Both the position numbers and the translations under genes were made by a program. Below, piece after piece: positions 1-8,473 of a stretch of 64,000 nt of DNA (its first letter is position 1; every line of letters starts with the position of its first letter). The stretch is from Flavobacterium erciyesense (GTDB lineage: Bacteria > Bacteroidota > Bacteroidia > Flavobacteriales > Flavobacteriaceae). The stretch lies in NCBI RefSeq assembly GCF_018069925.1, contig NZ_JAGPXB010000011.1:1-64000 (forward strand), written 5' to 3'. The notes below the pieces were generated by a model. The model was not told the origin of the DNA, ran no database searches, and saw only the letters and a program-made list of their open reading frames with translations.

Positions 1-79
1 CAGCGAATAGCCCGACGCCTTTCTTGATCTTGCCCTAACAAAAGGCAAGAGCAAGTAAGGCGGAACGCACGAAAAAAAA
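1..79 (+). repeat. Truncated copy of flavobacterial intergenic repeat, with hairpin
   Basis: Positions 2-15 read AGCGAATAGCCCGAC-like, matching the right flank of the repeat copies at 21079-21178 and 42845-42967. The left half lies outside the window. It is followed by a long imperfect hairpin: 16-21 pairs with 57-62, 23-26 with 52-55 and 28-34 with 44-50, with loop 35-43. The hairpin lies just past the stop codon of the permease gene (minus strand, ends at 80), so it may also serve as that gene's transcription terminator. Membership of the repeat family rests on the short flank match only. Confidence 0.55.
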
Positions 80-1306
80 TTAATCGTAACGAATGGCTTT
101 GACCGGTGAAATTTTTGTAATGATGTACGAGGGAATTACTAAAACAAGTAAACACACCACTACGGTTAAAACATTTATTAATAAAATAGCAGGAATACTT
201 ATTGATACCGGCGCCTGATTGACATAGTAATTTTCTGGATTTAGCTTTATAATTCCGAATTGATCTTGCAGCAACAACAACGAAATAGCTATTCCGTTGC
301 CCCAAAGAAGACCTCGACCGATAAGATGACCTGCATTATAAAGAAATATTTTACGCACTGACCAATTATTTGCGCCTAATGCTTTGAGAATACCAATCAT
401 TTGTGTTCGCTCGAGAATAAGTACCAACAATGCTACGACCATGTTGATGGTTGCAACCAGAATCATCACTACTAAAATAACAATGATGTTGATATCAAAT
501 AATTGAAGCCATTCAAAGATATAACTGTATTTTTCGATTATCGTTTTGCTATCTAATGTCGATGCGGTTTCGGCGTACACCTGCTCGCCTACTGCTTGAA
601 TGGCCGTGAAGTCCCGAACAAAAATTTCGAAAGCACCTACTTGGTCAGGGCTCCACTTGTTCATTCGCTGCACGTGACGGATATCACCTAAAATATAAGA
701 CGCATCAAATTCTTGAAAACCGGAATTAAAAATACCTACAATTTTAAAATTTCTTAAGTTATATCCCTGCTCCTTCATGAAAAAGGTATTGAAGCTATCT
801 CCCAATTTTAAACTGAGACGATTTGCAATGAACTGCGAAATCACCACCTCTTCATTTAGATTATTTGCAGTATTTGGAATTCGACCTTCTACTAAGTATT
901 CTTGAATATTATTCCACTTGTAGTCGTTACCTACTCCTTTAAAGACGATTCCTTCAAAAGCCGTTGGCGTTCTAATAATTCCCGCTTTACTAGCCACAGC
1001 TTGAATGTGATCAACACCTTGAACAGACGAAAACTTTGGGTAAAAGGTTTGTTTTTTAGAAATAGGAACCAAGGTTACATCAGACTGATTGCTATCATAA
1101 TTTGTAATTTCAATATGACCATTGAAAGCAGCTACTTTTTCTCGGATTTTTTGTTGCAACCCAACACCTGTTGCCACAGAGACAATCATCATAATTATAC
1201 CAATTGCAATGGCAGCCACCGCAATTTTAATAATGGGAGACGAAATAGTGCTTTTATGCTCCTTGGCTTTAATTAGCTTTTTGGCAATAAAATATTCTAA
1301 ATTCAA
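80..1306 (-). CDS. ABC transporter permease, LolC/LolE-like (FtsX family)
   Basis: A 408-residue inner-membrane permease. One transmembrane helix lies near residues 22-45, followed by a large periplasmic MacB-like domain (about 50-265) and three C-terminal helices (about 270-297, 318-345, 372-395). This is the topology of the LolC/LolE/FtsX family. The cytoplasmic loop motif ERTQMIGILKALGA after the second helix is the coupling segment typical of FtsX-type permeases. By family it would work with an ATPase to release lipoproteins from the inner membrane. No LolD-like ATPase is visible next to it, so the lipoprotein role is inferred. Start ATG at 1306. No riboswitch or unusual leader is seen. 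Confidence 0.85.
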   Translation of the reverse strand: MNLEYFIAKKLIKAKEHKSTISSPIIKIAVAAIAIGIIMMIVSVATGVGLQQKIREKVAAFNGHIEITNYDSNQSDVTLVPISKKQTFYPKFSSVQGVDHIQAVASKAGIIRTPTAFEGIVFKGVGNDYKWNNIQEYLVEGRIPNTANNLNEEVVISQFIANRLSLKLGDSFNTFFMKEQGYNLRNFKIVGIFNSGFQEFDASYILGDIRHVQRMNKWSPDQVGAFEIFVRDFTAIQAVGEQVYAETASTLDSKTIIEKYSYIFEWLQLFDINIIVILVVMILVATINMVVALLVLILERTQMIGILKALGANNWSVRKIFLYNAGHLIGRGLLWGNGIAISLLLLQDQFGIIKLNPENYYVNQAPVSISIPAILLINVLTVVVCLLVLVIPSYIITKISPVKAIRYD

Positions 1307-1385
1307 AATCTTATTTTTTAATCAATGGTTATTGAATGGATACATTAGCAACTTGATCATCTGACAAAGTTTTACCAAAAGTAAC

Positions 1386-1880
1386 TTACAGAGGCAACTT
1401 TTTCTTCATCGCCTCTACAATATTAAATGCTGCGGGACAAATTGCAACGTTACTTAAAGTAAGATCTGTAATTTGCTGAAACTTTTTACGATCAGTATGC
1501 GGAAACTCTCTGCATGCTTTTGGTCGTACATCATAAATAAAACAAGCATTGTCATTATCTAAAAAAGTACAAGGAACCGATTGCAGTACATAATCTTGAT
1601 CTTCATCGATACGCAAATACTGCTGAATGAATTGCTGTGGTTTTTGTCTAAAATGTTTTGAAATCCTTTCAATATCAGCCAAAGTAAACAAAGGCCCTGT
1701 TGTTTTACAACAATTAGCACATTGTAAACAATCCGTTTTTTTGAATTCAGCATCATGCAAATCTTGCATTACATAATCGAGATTCTTAGGTGTCTTCTTT
1801 TTCAGCTTATCAAAATACTTTTTATTTTCGATATGCTTATCTTTGGCCTCTTTAGGAAGGTTATTTAAAATCTGTTTCAA
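1386..1880 (-). CDS. YkgJ-family cysteine-cluster protein
   Basis: A 164-residue soluble protein with the zinc/iron-chelating cysteine pattern of the YkgJ/CxxCxxCC family: CLQCANCC near residues 56-63, then CTFLDNDNACF, RPKACREFP and a final Cys in VAICPAA. The family is thought to bind a metal or Fe-S cluster; the function is not established. The only in-frame start that keeps the conserved N-terminus is TTG at 1880, because a TAA stop lies four codons upstream. A TACTTTTG -7 element is seen on the minus strand at 1905-1912. It is divergent from the methyltransferase gene at 1957. Confidence 0.8.
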   Translation of the reverse strand: MKQILNNLPKEAKDKHIENKKYFDKLKKKTPKNLDYVMQDLHDAEFKKTDCLQCANCCKTTGPLFTLADIERISKHFRQKPQQFIQQYLRIDEDQDYVLQSVPCTFLDNDNACFIYDVRPKACREFPHTDRKKFQQITDLTLSNVAICPAAFNIVEAMKKKLPL

Positions 1881-1904
1881 GTGTCCTTTTTAAAGTTTGA
1901 AATA

Positions 1905-1912
1905 CAAAAGTA
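1905..1912 (-). promoter_or_regulatory. Bacteroidota -7 promoter element for the YkgJ-family gene
   Basis: Minus strand reads TACTTTTG, an exact match to the Bacteroidota -7 consensus TAnnTTTG, 25 bases upstream of the TTG start at 1880. No clear -33 TTTG was assigned. Confidence 0.5.
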
Positions 1913-1956
1913 AACAACTTCTAGAGTAATAACGATTACAACGTACACCAATTTAT

Positions 1957-2667
1957 ATGAAAGATCTTTTTGGAAAAGCAATGCTCGATTACCAAACCAA
2001 CAATTCACCTGAAAATATATTAACCGAAACCACAATATCAGAAGAGGATGAAATGTCGGTAGCTTATTTATTTCGTTCTTTTCAAGAAATGCCATTACTA
2101 GAACAAGTTGCTTTACAAATGACAACAGGTAAGGTGTTAGATGTAGGATGTGGAGCAGGAAGTCATAGCTTGTACTTACAAAACGAAAAAAAACTAAATG
2201 TTCACGCGATTGACATTTCTGCAAATGCTATTAAAACCTGTTTACTACGTGGTGTACAAAACGCAACGGTTCAAAATATTCTAGACACTAGCTCGGACGG
2301 AAATCAATACGATACTATTTTACTACTTATGAATGGTACCGGGATATTTGGAACTTTGGCAGAAACACCTAAATATTTAAAACATGTTAAAACTTTGCTA
2401 GCGCCACAAGGCCAAATATTAATTGACTCATCAGATCTAATTTACATGTTCGACAACGATGAAGATGGCGGAAAATGGATTCCTTCTGATGGATATTATG
2501 GCGAGCTAAAATTTAGTATAAAGTACAAAAACGAAAAAGAAGAAGATTTTCCTTGGTTATATCTTGATTACAATACACTTCAAAATACAGCACATGATGT
2601 AGGTTTGCAATGTGAACTTATCAAAGAGGGAGATCATTATGATTACCTCGCACGATTATCAATGTAA
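1957..2667 (+). CDS. Class I SAM-dependent methyltransferase
   Basis: A 236-residue protein with a Rossmann-fold methyltransferase core. Motif I reads VLDVGCGAGSH near residue 61, followed by the acidic second strand NVHAIDIS and motif IV DTILLLMNG. These features bind S-adenosylmethionine; the methyl acceptor cannot be told from sequence. A stretch near the C-terminus (KYKNEKEEDFPWLYLDY) is not part of the common core. Start ATG at 1957 lies 76 bases from the divergent YkgJ-family gene. A hairpin at 2690-2727 ends the transcript. Confidence 0.82.
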   Translation: MKDLFGKAMLDYQTNNSPENILTETTISEEDEMSVAYLFRSFQEMPLLEQVALQMTTGKVLDVGCGAGSHSLYLQNEKKLNVHAIDISANAIKTCLLRGVQNATVQNILDTSSDGNQYDTILLLMNGTGIFGTLAETPKYLKHVKTLLAPQGQILIDSSDLIYMFDNDEDGGKWIPSDGYYGELKFSIKYKNEKEEDFPWLYLDYNTLQNTAHDVGLQCELIKEGDHYDYLARLSM

Positions 2668-2689
2668 AAGAACAATACGAATGGAAAGT

Positions 2690-2727
2690 AAAAAAAAACC
2701 TCGATCATCATGAATGTCGAGGTTTTG
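2690..2727. terminator. Bidirectional terminator between methyltransferase and queE
   Basis: AAACCTCGA pairs with TCGAGGTTT around a 12-base loop. The A-run on the left gives a U-run for the minus-strand queE transcript and GTTTTGTATTT on the right serves the plus strand, so it fits convergent genes. Confidence 0.8.
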
Positions 2728-2730
2728 TAT

Positions 2731-3363
2731 TTAAGGAATATTCAAATATTTGTGAGTTTGCAAGGAAACGCGCCATTTGGGATTATTCATGACATAGTCA
2801 ACTATTAGTGGTGTCATCTCTTCTTTTTTACTCCACTCCGGTTGCAAAAACAAAATAGCATTATCATTAACGAGTTCTGCTTGCTCTTCGGCAAAAATAA
2901 AGTCATGTTTATTATGAATAATCACCTTCAACTCATGAGCACTATTGTAAACGGTAGTTGTGGGCAATTTATTTTTTTTTGGAGAAAGACAAATCCAATC
3001 CCATTTACCAGACAACGGATAAGCACCCGAGGTCTCAATGTGTACCTTGCGATTTTTACTTTTTAACTTAGCGGTTAAAAGCTCCATATCCCACATTAAA
3101 GGTTCACCACCAGTAACCACGACAGTTTCTGAATATTGACTTGCATTATGCACAATGGTATCAACAGCTGTTGGCGGATGCAATTCGGCATTCCAACTCT
3201 CTTTCACATCACACCAGTGGCATCCCACATCACAACCACCTATACGGATAAAGTATGCAGCAGTTCCTGTATGATACCCTTCGCCTTGAATGGTATAAAA
3301 CTCCTCCATCAACGGAAGCATAGCCCCTTTATTAACCTCTAACTGAATTTCTTTTGATAACAT
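2731..3363 (-). CDS. queE: 7-carboxy-7-deazaguanine synthase (QueE)
   Basis: A 210-residue radical SAM enzyme that converts 6-carboxytetrahydropterin to 7-carboxy-7-deazaguanine in the queuosine precursor pathway. The N-terminal part reads FYTIQGEGYHTGTAAYFIR, and C44, C48 and C51 form the CX3CX2C cluster motif (CDVGCHWCD). VVTGGEPLMW is the GGE motif that contacts SAM. Length is normal for the short QueE type. The final tRNA step enzyme, QueA, is encoded at 21234-22283, but the rest of the pathway is not in this window. Confidence 0.92.
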   Translation of the reverse strand: MLSKEIQLEVNKGAMLPLMEEFYTIQGEGYHTGTAAYFIRIGGCDVGCHWCDVKESWNAELHPPTAVDTIVHNASQYSETVVVTGGEPLMWDMELLTAKLKSKNRKVHIETSGAYPLSGKWDWICLSPKKNKLPTTTVYNSAHELKVIIHNKHDFIFAEEQAELVNDNAILFLQPEWSKKEEMTPLIVDYVMNNPKWRVSLQTHKYLNIP

Positions 3364-3494
3364 TATTGTAAATTAAAGTGCAAAGATACACTTTTTGAAA
3401 GTAGATGATTGCATAAACACAAGGAAACACTACAAGCACAACAATGGCAAGAACAAAAGATTAGATATCCTATTATCATGCTACCTGTACCTAA

Positions 3495-3526
3495 TAAAAA
3501 AACCGGTAACTAAAAGTCACCGGTCT
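3495..3526 (-). terminator. Terminator after the TPR-protein gene
   Basis: On the minus strand ACCGGT pairs with ACCGGT, with an inner ACT/AGT, and is followed by TTTTTT. It lies about 20 bases past the stop of the TPR gene and would end the exbB-tonB-TPR transcript. Confidence 0.75.
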
Positions 3527-3546
3527 ATTACTTATAAAAGATTTAA

Positions 3547-5220
3547 TTATTTTAAAATCTTAATTGATTCTGCAGCATAATTGTTTGCAGGATCTAATGC
3601 TAAGGTTTTATTGAAAAACTCTATTGCTTTTGCTTTGTCAGAATTGGCAAAACTTGCAGCCATATTATTGTAAGCTTCGATAAACTTAGCTTTTACAGCT
3701 GGCTTAGCAACTTCCGCTTCACCTAAAGCAGAAATTTTTGAAACATACTCTTGATAGTTTTGCACCATAACGTCGTCTTTTTCTAACAATCTGTTAGCGC
3801 GCGCTCTGTAAAGGTAAGCTTCGTTGTAAGTTGGACTTGCAACAAGAATTCTCTCAAAAGCAGCATCAGCTTTAGCCATACCTTCTTTATCTACTTTACC
3901 ATCTTTTAATTTATTAGCGTTTGCATAGTAGTGAGATAATCCAAAATAAACATTATCATCAAGGTAGCTAGTTGACTCTTTAGTGTTTGCACCAAATTCA
4001 AAAATAGCTGCAGCTTCACTGTATAGCTTTTGAGTAAAGAACTTTCTTCCAACCTCACTTAAAGATTGCACGATTAAGGGCTCCATTTCAATCGCCTTTT
4101 TAATATCTGCAACTCCAGCTGTAAATGCAGCATTATCAATAGAAGCACCATCAGCAGAAGTTCCCTTTTGTATTCTACTTAAACCTAAGTTCAAATAATC
4201 TAAAGTGATTACTTTGTTACCAGGGGTATTGATAAAAGTCTCCAATGATTTAATTGCAACATCAGTATTACCATTTTTGTAGGCAGCATAACCTAAGTAA
4301 CGGTAAATTCTTGGATTTACTTTATCCAACTCAATCATTTTATTTGCCTCAACCTCTAATGCAGCATAATCTTCGATCAAAATCAAAAAGTCAGCACGAC
4401 GCATTCTAGACTGAATAGAATAATCTGTAAATGACATGTATTTATCATAATTCTCTAGAGCAATCTTGTAATTTGCAGCAGCGGTTGAAGGTTTGTTACG
4501 CGCAATTTTATAATACGTTTCAGCTAGCTCTCTGTAAACAGGACCATAACTTGGATTAATAGCAATTACTTCATTGTACGCTTTTAAAGCTTCGTCATAA
4601 GACTTAGCACCTTTCAACAATACTCCTAATTGCATTTTGGCTTTCAATAAAGAACTATCTAATTGAAAAGCATTTCTATATGCAACATACGCCTCGTTTT
4701 GTTTACCATCTCCATAATACGCATCACCTAAAGCTAATTGCAATTGAGCATCTTGATTATTCTTGATAGCAGGATTTGTCAAGGTTGCAATGGCTGCTTT
4801 ATAATCTGGTTTCTCAGCATTCATATACGCTCTTGCAACATAAACAAATTCCTGAACATCCCTTTTCTTCATGTCTTTTAAAGCCAAGGCAAATTTTGCT
4901 TGAGCAGCTGCAATATCCATTTTGTCCAAATCCATCTGACCTAAACCGATATTATTTAACCTACCGTCTTCAGATGCCGCAAGACCTTTATCAAAAGTTA
5001 CCTTAGCTGAATCTTGAATGCTTTGTGTTAGATAGATATTACCTAATGTGAAATAAGCATTACCATTTGACGGCTTCGCTTTTATGATCGATTTTAAAAT
5101 AGACTTCGCACTTTCGTATTGCTCTGCATCTATAGCTTTTTTGGCTTGCGCTAAATCCTGAGCTTGTGCCGATAAAGCTGTAGCTAAAAAGGCAACGCTG
5201 AATGTTGTTAATTTGTTCAT
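3547..5220 (-). CDS. Tetratricopeptide-repeat protein (exported)
   Basis: About 557 residues from the preferred ATG at 5220. This start gives a clean signal peptide (MNKLTTFSVAFLATALSAQA) and no overlap with the upstream lipoprotein gene; an earlier in-frame start at 5250 would overlap it. The mature protein is nearly all TPR-like helical repeats: units with the G-A-Y pattern such as NAYFTLGNIYL, QLALGDAYYG and PVYRELAETYYKIA. It is last in the run exbB-exbD-exbD-tonB-small membrane protein-PstS-like lipoprotein-TPR, which suggests a periplasmic scaffold linked to the energy-transduction complex. That role is inferred from position. Terminator at 3495-3526. Confidence 0.85.
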   Translation of the reverse strand: MNKLTTFSVAFLATALSAQAQDLAQAKKAIDAEQYESAKSILKSIIKAKPSNGNAYFTLGNIYLTQSIQDSAKVTFDKGLAASEDGRLNNIGLGQMDLDKMDIAAAQAKFALALKDMKKRDVQEFVYVARAYMNAEKPDYKAAIATLTNPAIKNNQDAQLQLALGDAYYGDGKQNEAYVAYRNAFQLDSSLLKAKMQLGVLLKGAKSYDEALKAYNEVIAINPSYGPVYRELAETYYKIARNKPSTAAANYKIALENYDKYMSFTDYSIQSRMRRADFLILIEDYAALEVEANKMIELDKVNPRIYRYLGYAAYKNGNTDVAIKSLETFINTPGNKVITLDYLNLGLSRIQKGTSADGASIDNAAFTAGVADIKKAIEMEPLIVQSLSEVGRKFFTQKLYSEAAAIFEFGANTKESTSYLDDNVYFGLSHYYANANKLKDGKVDKEGMAKADAAFERILVASPTYNEAYLYRARANRLLEKDDVMVQNYQEYVSKISALGEAEVAKPAVKAKFIEAYNNMAASFANSDKAKAIEFFNKTLALDPANNYAAESIKILK

Positions 5221-5236
5221 TTTAATAGTAGTTAAT

Positions 5237-6157
5237 TTATTTATCATCATTTTGATTATTTGTGATTGTAAACTTTCTAGTAGGAATCCTAATAGGTAAC
5301 AATCCCGATTTTAATACAATTCGCTGTCCAATATCTCCCCCGACAAATGAAGCAAAGCCCATTCCTAAACCAGAGTATCCCTGACAATTGATTATATACA
5401 AATCGCGTGCCAAAGGATATTTCTTTTCGGCTATATCATTTTGCGAAGGCAAATAATAACCATTCCCCTTCAGACCTTTAACACGTAAGGTAATTAAATT
5501 ATCTGTAAACTGCTTCATAGCAGGTTTAGGCTGCGACAACCAATTAACACCAACAACTCCGATTAAATCATCATTTTCAGAAACATGCTTGATTACTTCG
5601 TCATTGGTTTTAAAAGAAAAGATCCCTTTTTGTGGAATATCTTTCAAACCAGCCAACTCTCGCAAATACCGCACAGTACTAGAATTAAGATTATCAAACA
5701 CCAAACCTTTGATACCACTAACCTCTTGTCCTTTCATAAAAGAAATAACATCTTGTAAGGCAACTAAAGTATCAGTACTGTTTCTATTCACCACAAAAGC
5801 AATTGCATCCGTAGCAAAAGGAGTAACCTTAGGATTAATTTTCCTTTGCTTGAAAATTTCTAGTTCATCAACCGTTAAATCTCGAGATAAAATTGCAATA
5901 CCTCCCTTTGAGTTAACCAAAGAAAATACTGTTTCTGCTTCAGATTGGGATTTTAATTTAATCTTCGCTTGATACTCACTTTCAAAAACAGCAACCTGAT
6001 CTTCCACAATTGGCGTTATAGTTTCATCAACAAAAACGGTAGCTTGACCTTTTAAAATTGTCTCAGGTGCATCGGAACTCTTGTTTTGATTACAGGAAAA
6101 TAGCACTAAAAACAACGAAACACAAAGAACAGCGGATAGTTTAACAAAATTTTTCAT
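5237..6157 (-). CDS. PstS-like substrate-binding lipoprotein
   Basis: A 306-residue lipoprotein with lipobox LVLFSC near residues 17-22, so Cys22 is probably lipidated. The body looks like the PBP-like/phosphate-binding (PstS) fold: an ETITPIVEDQVAVFE start, VNSKGGIAILSRDLT and the ATDAIAFVVNRNSTDTL motif typical of PstS proteins. No pstC, pstA or pstB genes are near. It sits between tonB and the TPR gene, so it may not serve a phosphate ABC transporter; a role within the TonB-type complex is possible but inferred. The C-terminal 20 residues are basic and polar. Start ATG at 6157. Confidence 0.78.
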   Translation of the reverse strand: MKNFVKLSAVLCVSLFLVLFSCNQNKSSDAPETILKGQATVFVDETITPIVEDQVAVFESEYQAKIKLKSQSEAETVFSLVNSKGGIAILSRDLTVDELEIFKQRKINPKVTPFATDAIAFVVNRNSTDTLVALQDVISFMKGQEVSGIKGLVFDNLNSSTVRYLRELAGLKDIPQKGIFSFKTNDEVIKHVSENDDLIGVVGVNWLSQPKPAMKQFTDNLITLRVKGLKGNGYYLPSQNDIAEKKYPLARDLYIINCQGYSGLGMGFASFVGGDIGQRIVLKSGLLPIRIPTRKFTITNNQNDDK

Positions 6158-6160
6158 TTC

Positions 6161-6391
6161 TTAAGTATTGTTATCATTAATGATTCTGGAGAATCGGAAC
6201 GAAGCATAAGCGATTAAAATCGCACCAAAAGCCATTCTAGCAGCCGGAGGCATGTCGAGTGGAAAGTTTTTCATAAAAATTATAAAACTACCCAAGACCA
6301 CATACAGCACCAAAAACAAAATTCCTAAAACAAGAAGAAATCGCTCTCTAAGCGATTTCTTCTTAATATTATTAAGTATGTTATTTAACAT
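6161..6391 (-). CDS. Small membrane protein in the tonB operon
   Basis: A 76-residue protein with two predicted transmembrane helices: about 19-40 (LLVLGILFLVLYVVLGSFIIF) and about 50-68. The N-terminus is basic (NNIKKKSLRER), which suggests a cytoplasmic N-terminus. I do not recognise a named family. Its ATG overlaps the tonB stop codon (TAATG), which points to translational coupling. The PstS-like gene starts three bases after its stop. The tight packing argues that it is a real component of the operon, despite its size. Confidence 0.7.
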   Translation of the reverse strand: MLNNILNNIKKKSLRERFLLVLGILFLVLYVVLGSFIIFMKNFPLDMPPAARMAFGAILIAYASFRFSRIINDNNT

Positions 6392-7188
6392 TATTCTTGT
6401 GCTTGAATCACAATTGGAATAGAATACAGAACACGAACTGGTTTACCATTTTGTATACCAGGAGACCATTTTGGAGATTTTTTCAAAACTCGAATAGCTT
6501 CTTTTCCTGTACCATAACCAACATCTCTAACCACTTTAACGTCGGTTAAAGACCCATCTTTTTCAACTACAAAAGTAATATACACTTTACCACTAGGAGC
6601 ATCTTCAGGAGTTGTGTAGTTGTCTCCCACAAACTTGTAAAACTTATTAATTCCACCAGGGAAATCAGGCTTTACTTCGATACCTGCGGTGTTGTAAATT
6701 TGATTATCTGGAGCCTCTTCAACAACTTCCGCTTTACCAGTACCTACCGGCTCAACAGTCAAAACTGCGTCTGGATCTCCTTTGATAGTTTCAGCACCTA
6801 ACTTTTTATCCTTCAACTCAACCATTTTAGGTGGCTCTTCGGTCACCTCTTCTGCTTTCGCAACAACAGGCTTAACGAATTTCACTTGATCCACTTTTGG
6901 TGGAGGTGGTGGAGGTGGTGGAATATTTTTCTTAACTTCTTCTTTTTTAGGAGGCAACTTAATACTAACAATTTTAGTATCTAACGCTGCATCATCTTCA
7001 GAAGAATCAGGAAGTAAGCCTAATATTAAAGGCATACTTATTGCAACAGCAAATACAATGGCCCCAAAGATCATAGCCTTCGTTGTTGTCTTATTATTTG
7101 ACTTTCTAAGCTCGTAAGCGCCATACGCCTTATTTCGACCTTCGAATACAATGTCAAGCCATTGGTTTGTAAATATGTCTAATTTCAT
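6391..7188 (-). CDS. tonB: TonB energy-transducer protein
   Basis: About 265 residues from ATG at 7188; an upstream in-frame start at 7212 is less likely because Bacteroidota TonB proteins commonly begin MKLDIF. One transmembrane helix lies near residues 39-60, followed by a proline tract (eight Pro near 90-97) that spans the periplasm. The C-terminal TonB domain includes DFPGGINKFYKFV, GKVYITFVVEKDGSL and SPKWSPGIQNGKPVRV. It passes proton-motive energy from ExbB/ExbD to outer-membrane receptors. It follows two exbD genes by 36 bases. The N-terminal RNKAYGAYELRK segment is a Bacteroidota-type cytoplasmic box. Confidence 0.92.
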   Translation of the reverse strand: MKLDIFTNQWLDIVFEGRNKAYGAYELRKSNNKTTTKAMIFGAIVFAVAISMPLILGLLPDSSEDDAALDTKIVSIKLPPKKEEVKKNIPPPPPPPPKVDQVKFVKPVVAKAEEVTEEPPKMVELKDKKLGAETIKGDPDAVLTVEPVGTGKAEVVEEAPDNQIYNTAGIEVKPDFPGGINKFYKFVGDNYTTPEDAPSGKVYITFVVEKDGSLTDVKVVRDVGYGTGKEAIRVLKKSPKWSPGIQNGKPVRVLYSIPIVIQAQE

Positions 7189-7224
7189 CTTTGTTGATTT
7201 TTTGGTTATCAATAAGTAATTTGC

Positions 7225-7773
7225 TTACTTATCTCCTATCAATTTTAATTCCTCTGGTGTAATATCATTTACAATAGCATTTGTTGGAACTCCAACAATA
7301 GCCATCTCATCAAGAATATCAACAAGGTTGCGGTAATTGGATTTTTTACCTGGTTTAATAATAACGATCAAACCTTTGTCTTTATTGCCTGTGTATTCAA
7401 CTACAGATGCTTTTCTTTTTAAAAGTTCGGCACGAATTCCTTCTTTGCCGTAAGCAATTTCTTTTGGACCCGCTATAGGAGTAGCTAATAAGCCCATATA
7501 GTAAACCATTTTATCATTATCTCCCAATAAAACAGTTAAAGTACGATTTTCATCAACTTTGATGTCCTTGTTTTTGGTATCATCCTCATCTTTATCTGGC
7601 AAACCCAAAGGCATAGATTGAGGTTTAGACAGAGTTGTCGTAAGCATGAAGAATGTAATCAACAAAAACGCTAGATCCACCATTGCAGTTAAATCTACTT
7701 TCGAGTTTGATTTTTTACTTCTTACTTTACCACCTTTTTTGCCACCACCGTCGCCGGTATTTAATTCAGCCAT
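7225..7773 (-). CDS. exbD: Biopolymer transporter ExbD (second copy)
   Basis: A 182-residue ExbD/TolR protein. One transmembrane helix near residues 29-50 contains the conserved proton-path aspartate in the motif VDLTAMVDLAFLLITFF. A periplasmic domain follows, with the ending VDILDEMAIVGVPTNAIV. The N-terminus is rich in Gly and Lys, as is usual for cytoplasmic tails. It lies between the other exbD and tonB, 18 bases after the former. Two different ExbD proteins in one operon suggest a heterodimer in the ExbB pore; this is inferred. Confidence 0.92.
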   Translation of the reverse strand: MAELNTGDGGGKKGGKVRSKKSNSKVDLTAMVDLAFLLITFFMLTTTLSKPQSMPLGLPDKDEDDTKNKDIKVDENRTLTVLLGDNDKMVYYMGLLATPIAGPKEIAYGKEGIRAELLKRKASVVEYTGNKDKGLIVIIKPGKKSNYRNLVDILDEMAIVGVPTNAIVNDITPEELKLIGDK

Positions 7774-7791
7774 TTTAGTGTATTTTTAAAA

Positions 7792-8403
7792 TTATTTAGT
7801 AGTTGCTCTAAGACCAGTAACCAAATTGAAATTATTGATTTTTTGCTCTTGTAATATATCCATCACTTTTTTAATAGCTGGATACTCTTCTTTTGAGTCA
7901 CCTTTTATTGCGACTTGCAATTCCTTGTCATTTACATCAATATTTGCTTGACGTGAAGTGTAAATCCAATCTTTCAATTGATTATCTAAAGAATCTTTAG
8001 GCACACCTGGCTGAACGCCTGGTTTGTTTCTGTCAGCTGTCTTCATTGCAATCAATTGTTTTAGGCTAGTAATTGGAACACCAATTCCTTCCATCAAAGC
8101 AAAAGTTTCATATTCAGTTTCTGTAAACTGTACACCATACTTTTCACCCATCAATTCAAGCGCTTTTTTTCTAACTTCTCTACCTTTCAAATCATAGAAA
8201 ACTTTTCCTTTCCCTACTGTAATGGTAGCTAAATTATCTTCTGGCAACTTAGACTGAACTGTCGACGCAGGAGTATCAACTGGCAATGCTTCAGGTATTT
8301 TTGCAGTTGCTGTCATTACGAAGAACGACAACAAAAGAAAAGCTACATCACACATTGCAGTCATGTCCGTAGACCCTGCTTTTTTCTTCATTTTTATAGC
8401 CAT
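7792..8403 (-). CDS. exbD: Biopolymer transporter ExbD (first copy)
   Basis: About 204 residues from ATG at 8403; the codon before it is TTG and not needed. The single transmembrane helix carries the conserved Asp in STDMTAMCDVAFLLLSFFVM. The periplasmic part is longer than in the second ExbD and has an inserted region (about residues 85-140). It ends with ISA-like EYPAIKKVMDILQEQKINNFNLVTGL. It is separated from exbB by 70 bases that contain a hairpin with U-run at 8426-8453, which may lower expression relative to exbB. Confidence 0.9.
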   Translation of the reverse strand: MAIKMKKKAGSTDMTAMCDVAFLLLSFFVMTATAKIPEALPVDTPASTVQSKLPEDNLATITVGKGKVFYDLKGREVRKKALELMGEKYGVQFTETEYETFALMEGIGVPITSLKQLIAMKTADRNKPGVQPGVPKDSLDNQLKDWIYTSRQANIDVNDKELQVAIKGDSKEEYPAIKKVMDILQEQKINNFNLVTGLRATTK

Positions 8404-8425
8404 CAATATATATTTTAATTTTTAC

Positions 8426-8453
8426 AAAAAGGCAACCATTACAAGGTTACCTT
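8426..8453 (-). terminator. Partial terminator between exbB and exbD
   Basis: On the minus strand AAGGTAACC pairs with GGTTGCCTT (one G-U pair) around a 7-base loop and is followed by TTTTTG. It has the form of an intrinsic terminator but sits inside an operon, so read-through would give less exbD-tonB than exbB message. Confidence 0.6.
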
Positions 8454-8473
8454 CCTGCAAAATACATTATTAA

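Noticed and set aside
902..1276. Plus-strand ORF of 124 codons antisense to the permease gene
   Set aside because: Composition is His/Ile/Asn-rich without motifs, and it lies fully inside a well-supported gene; a shadow reading frame.
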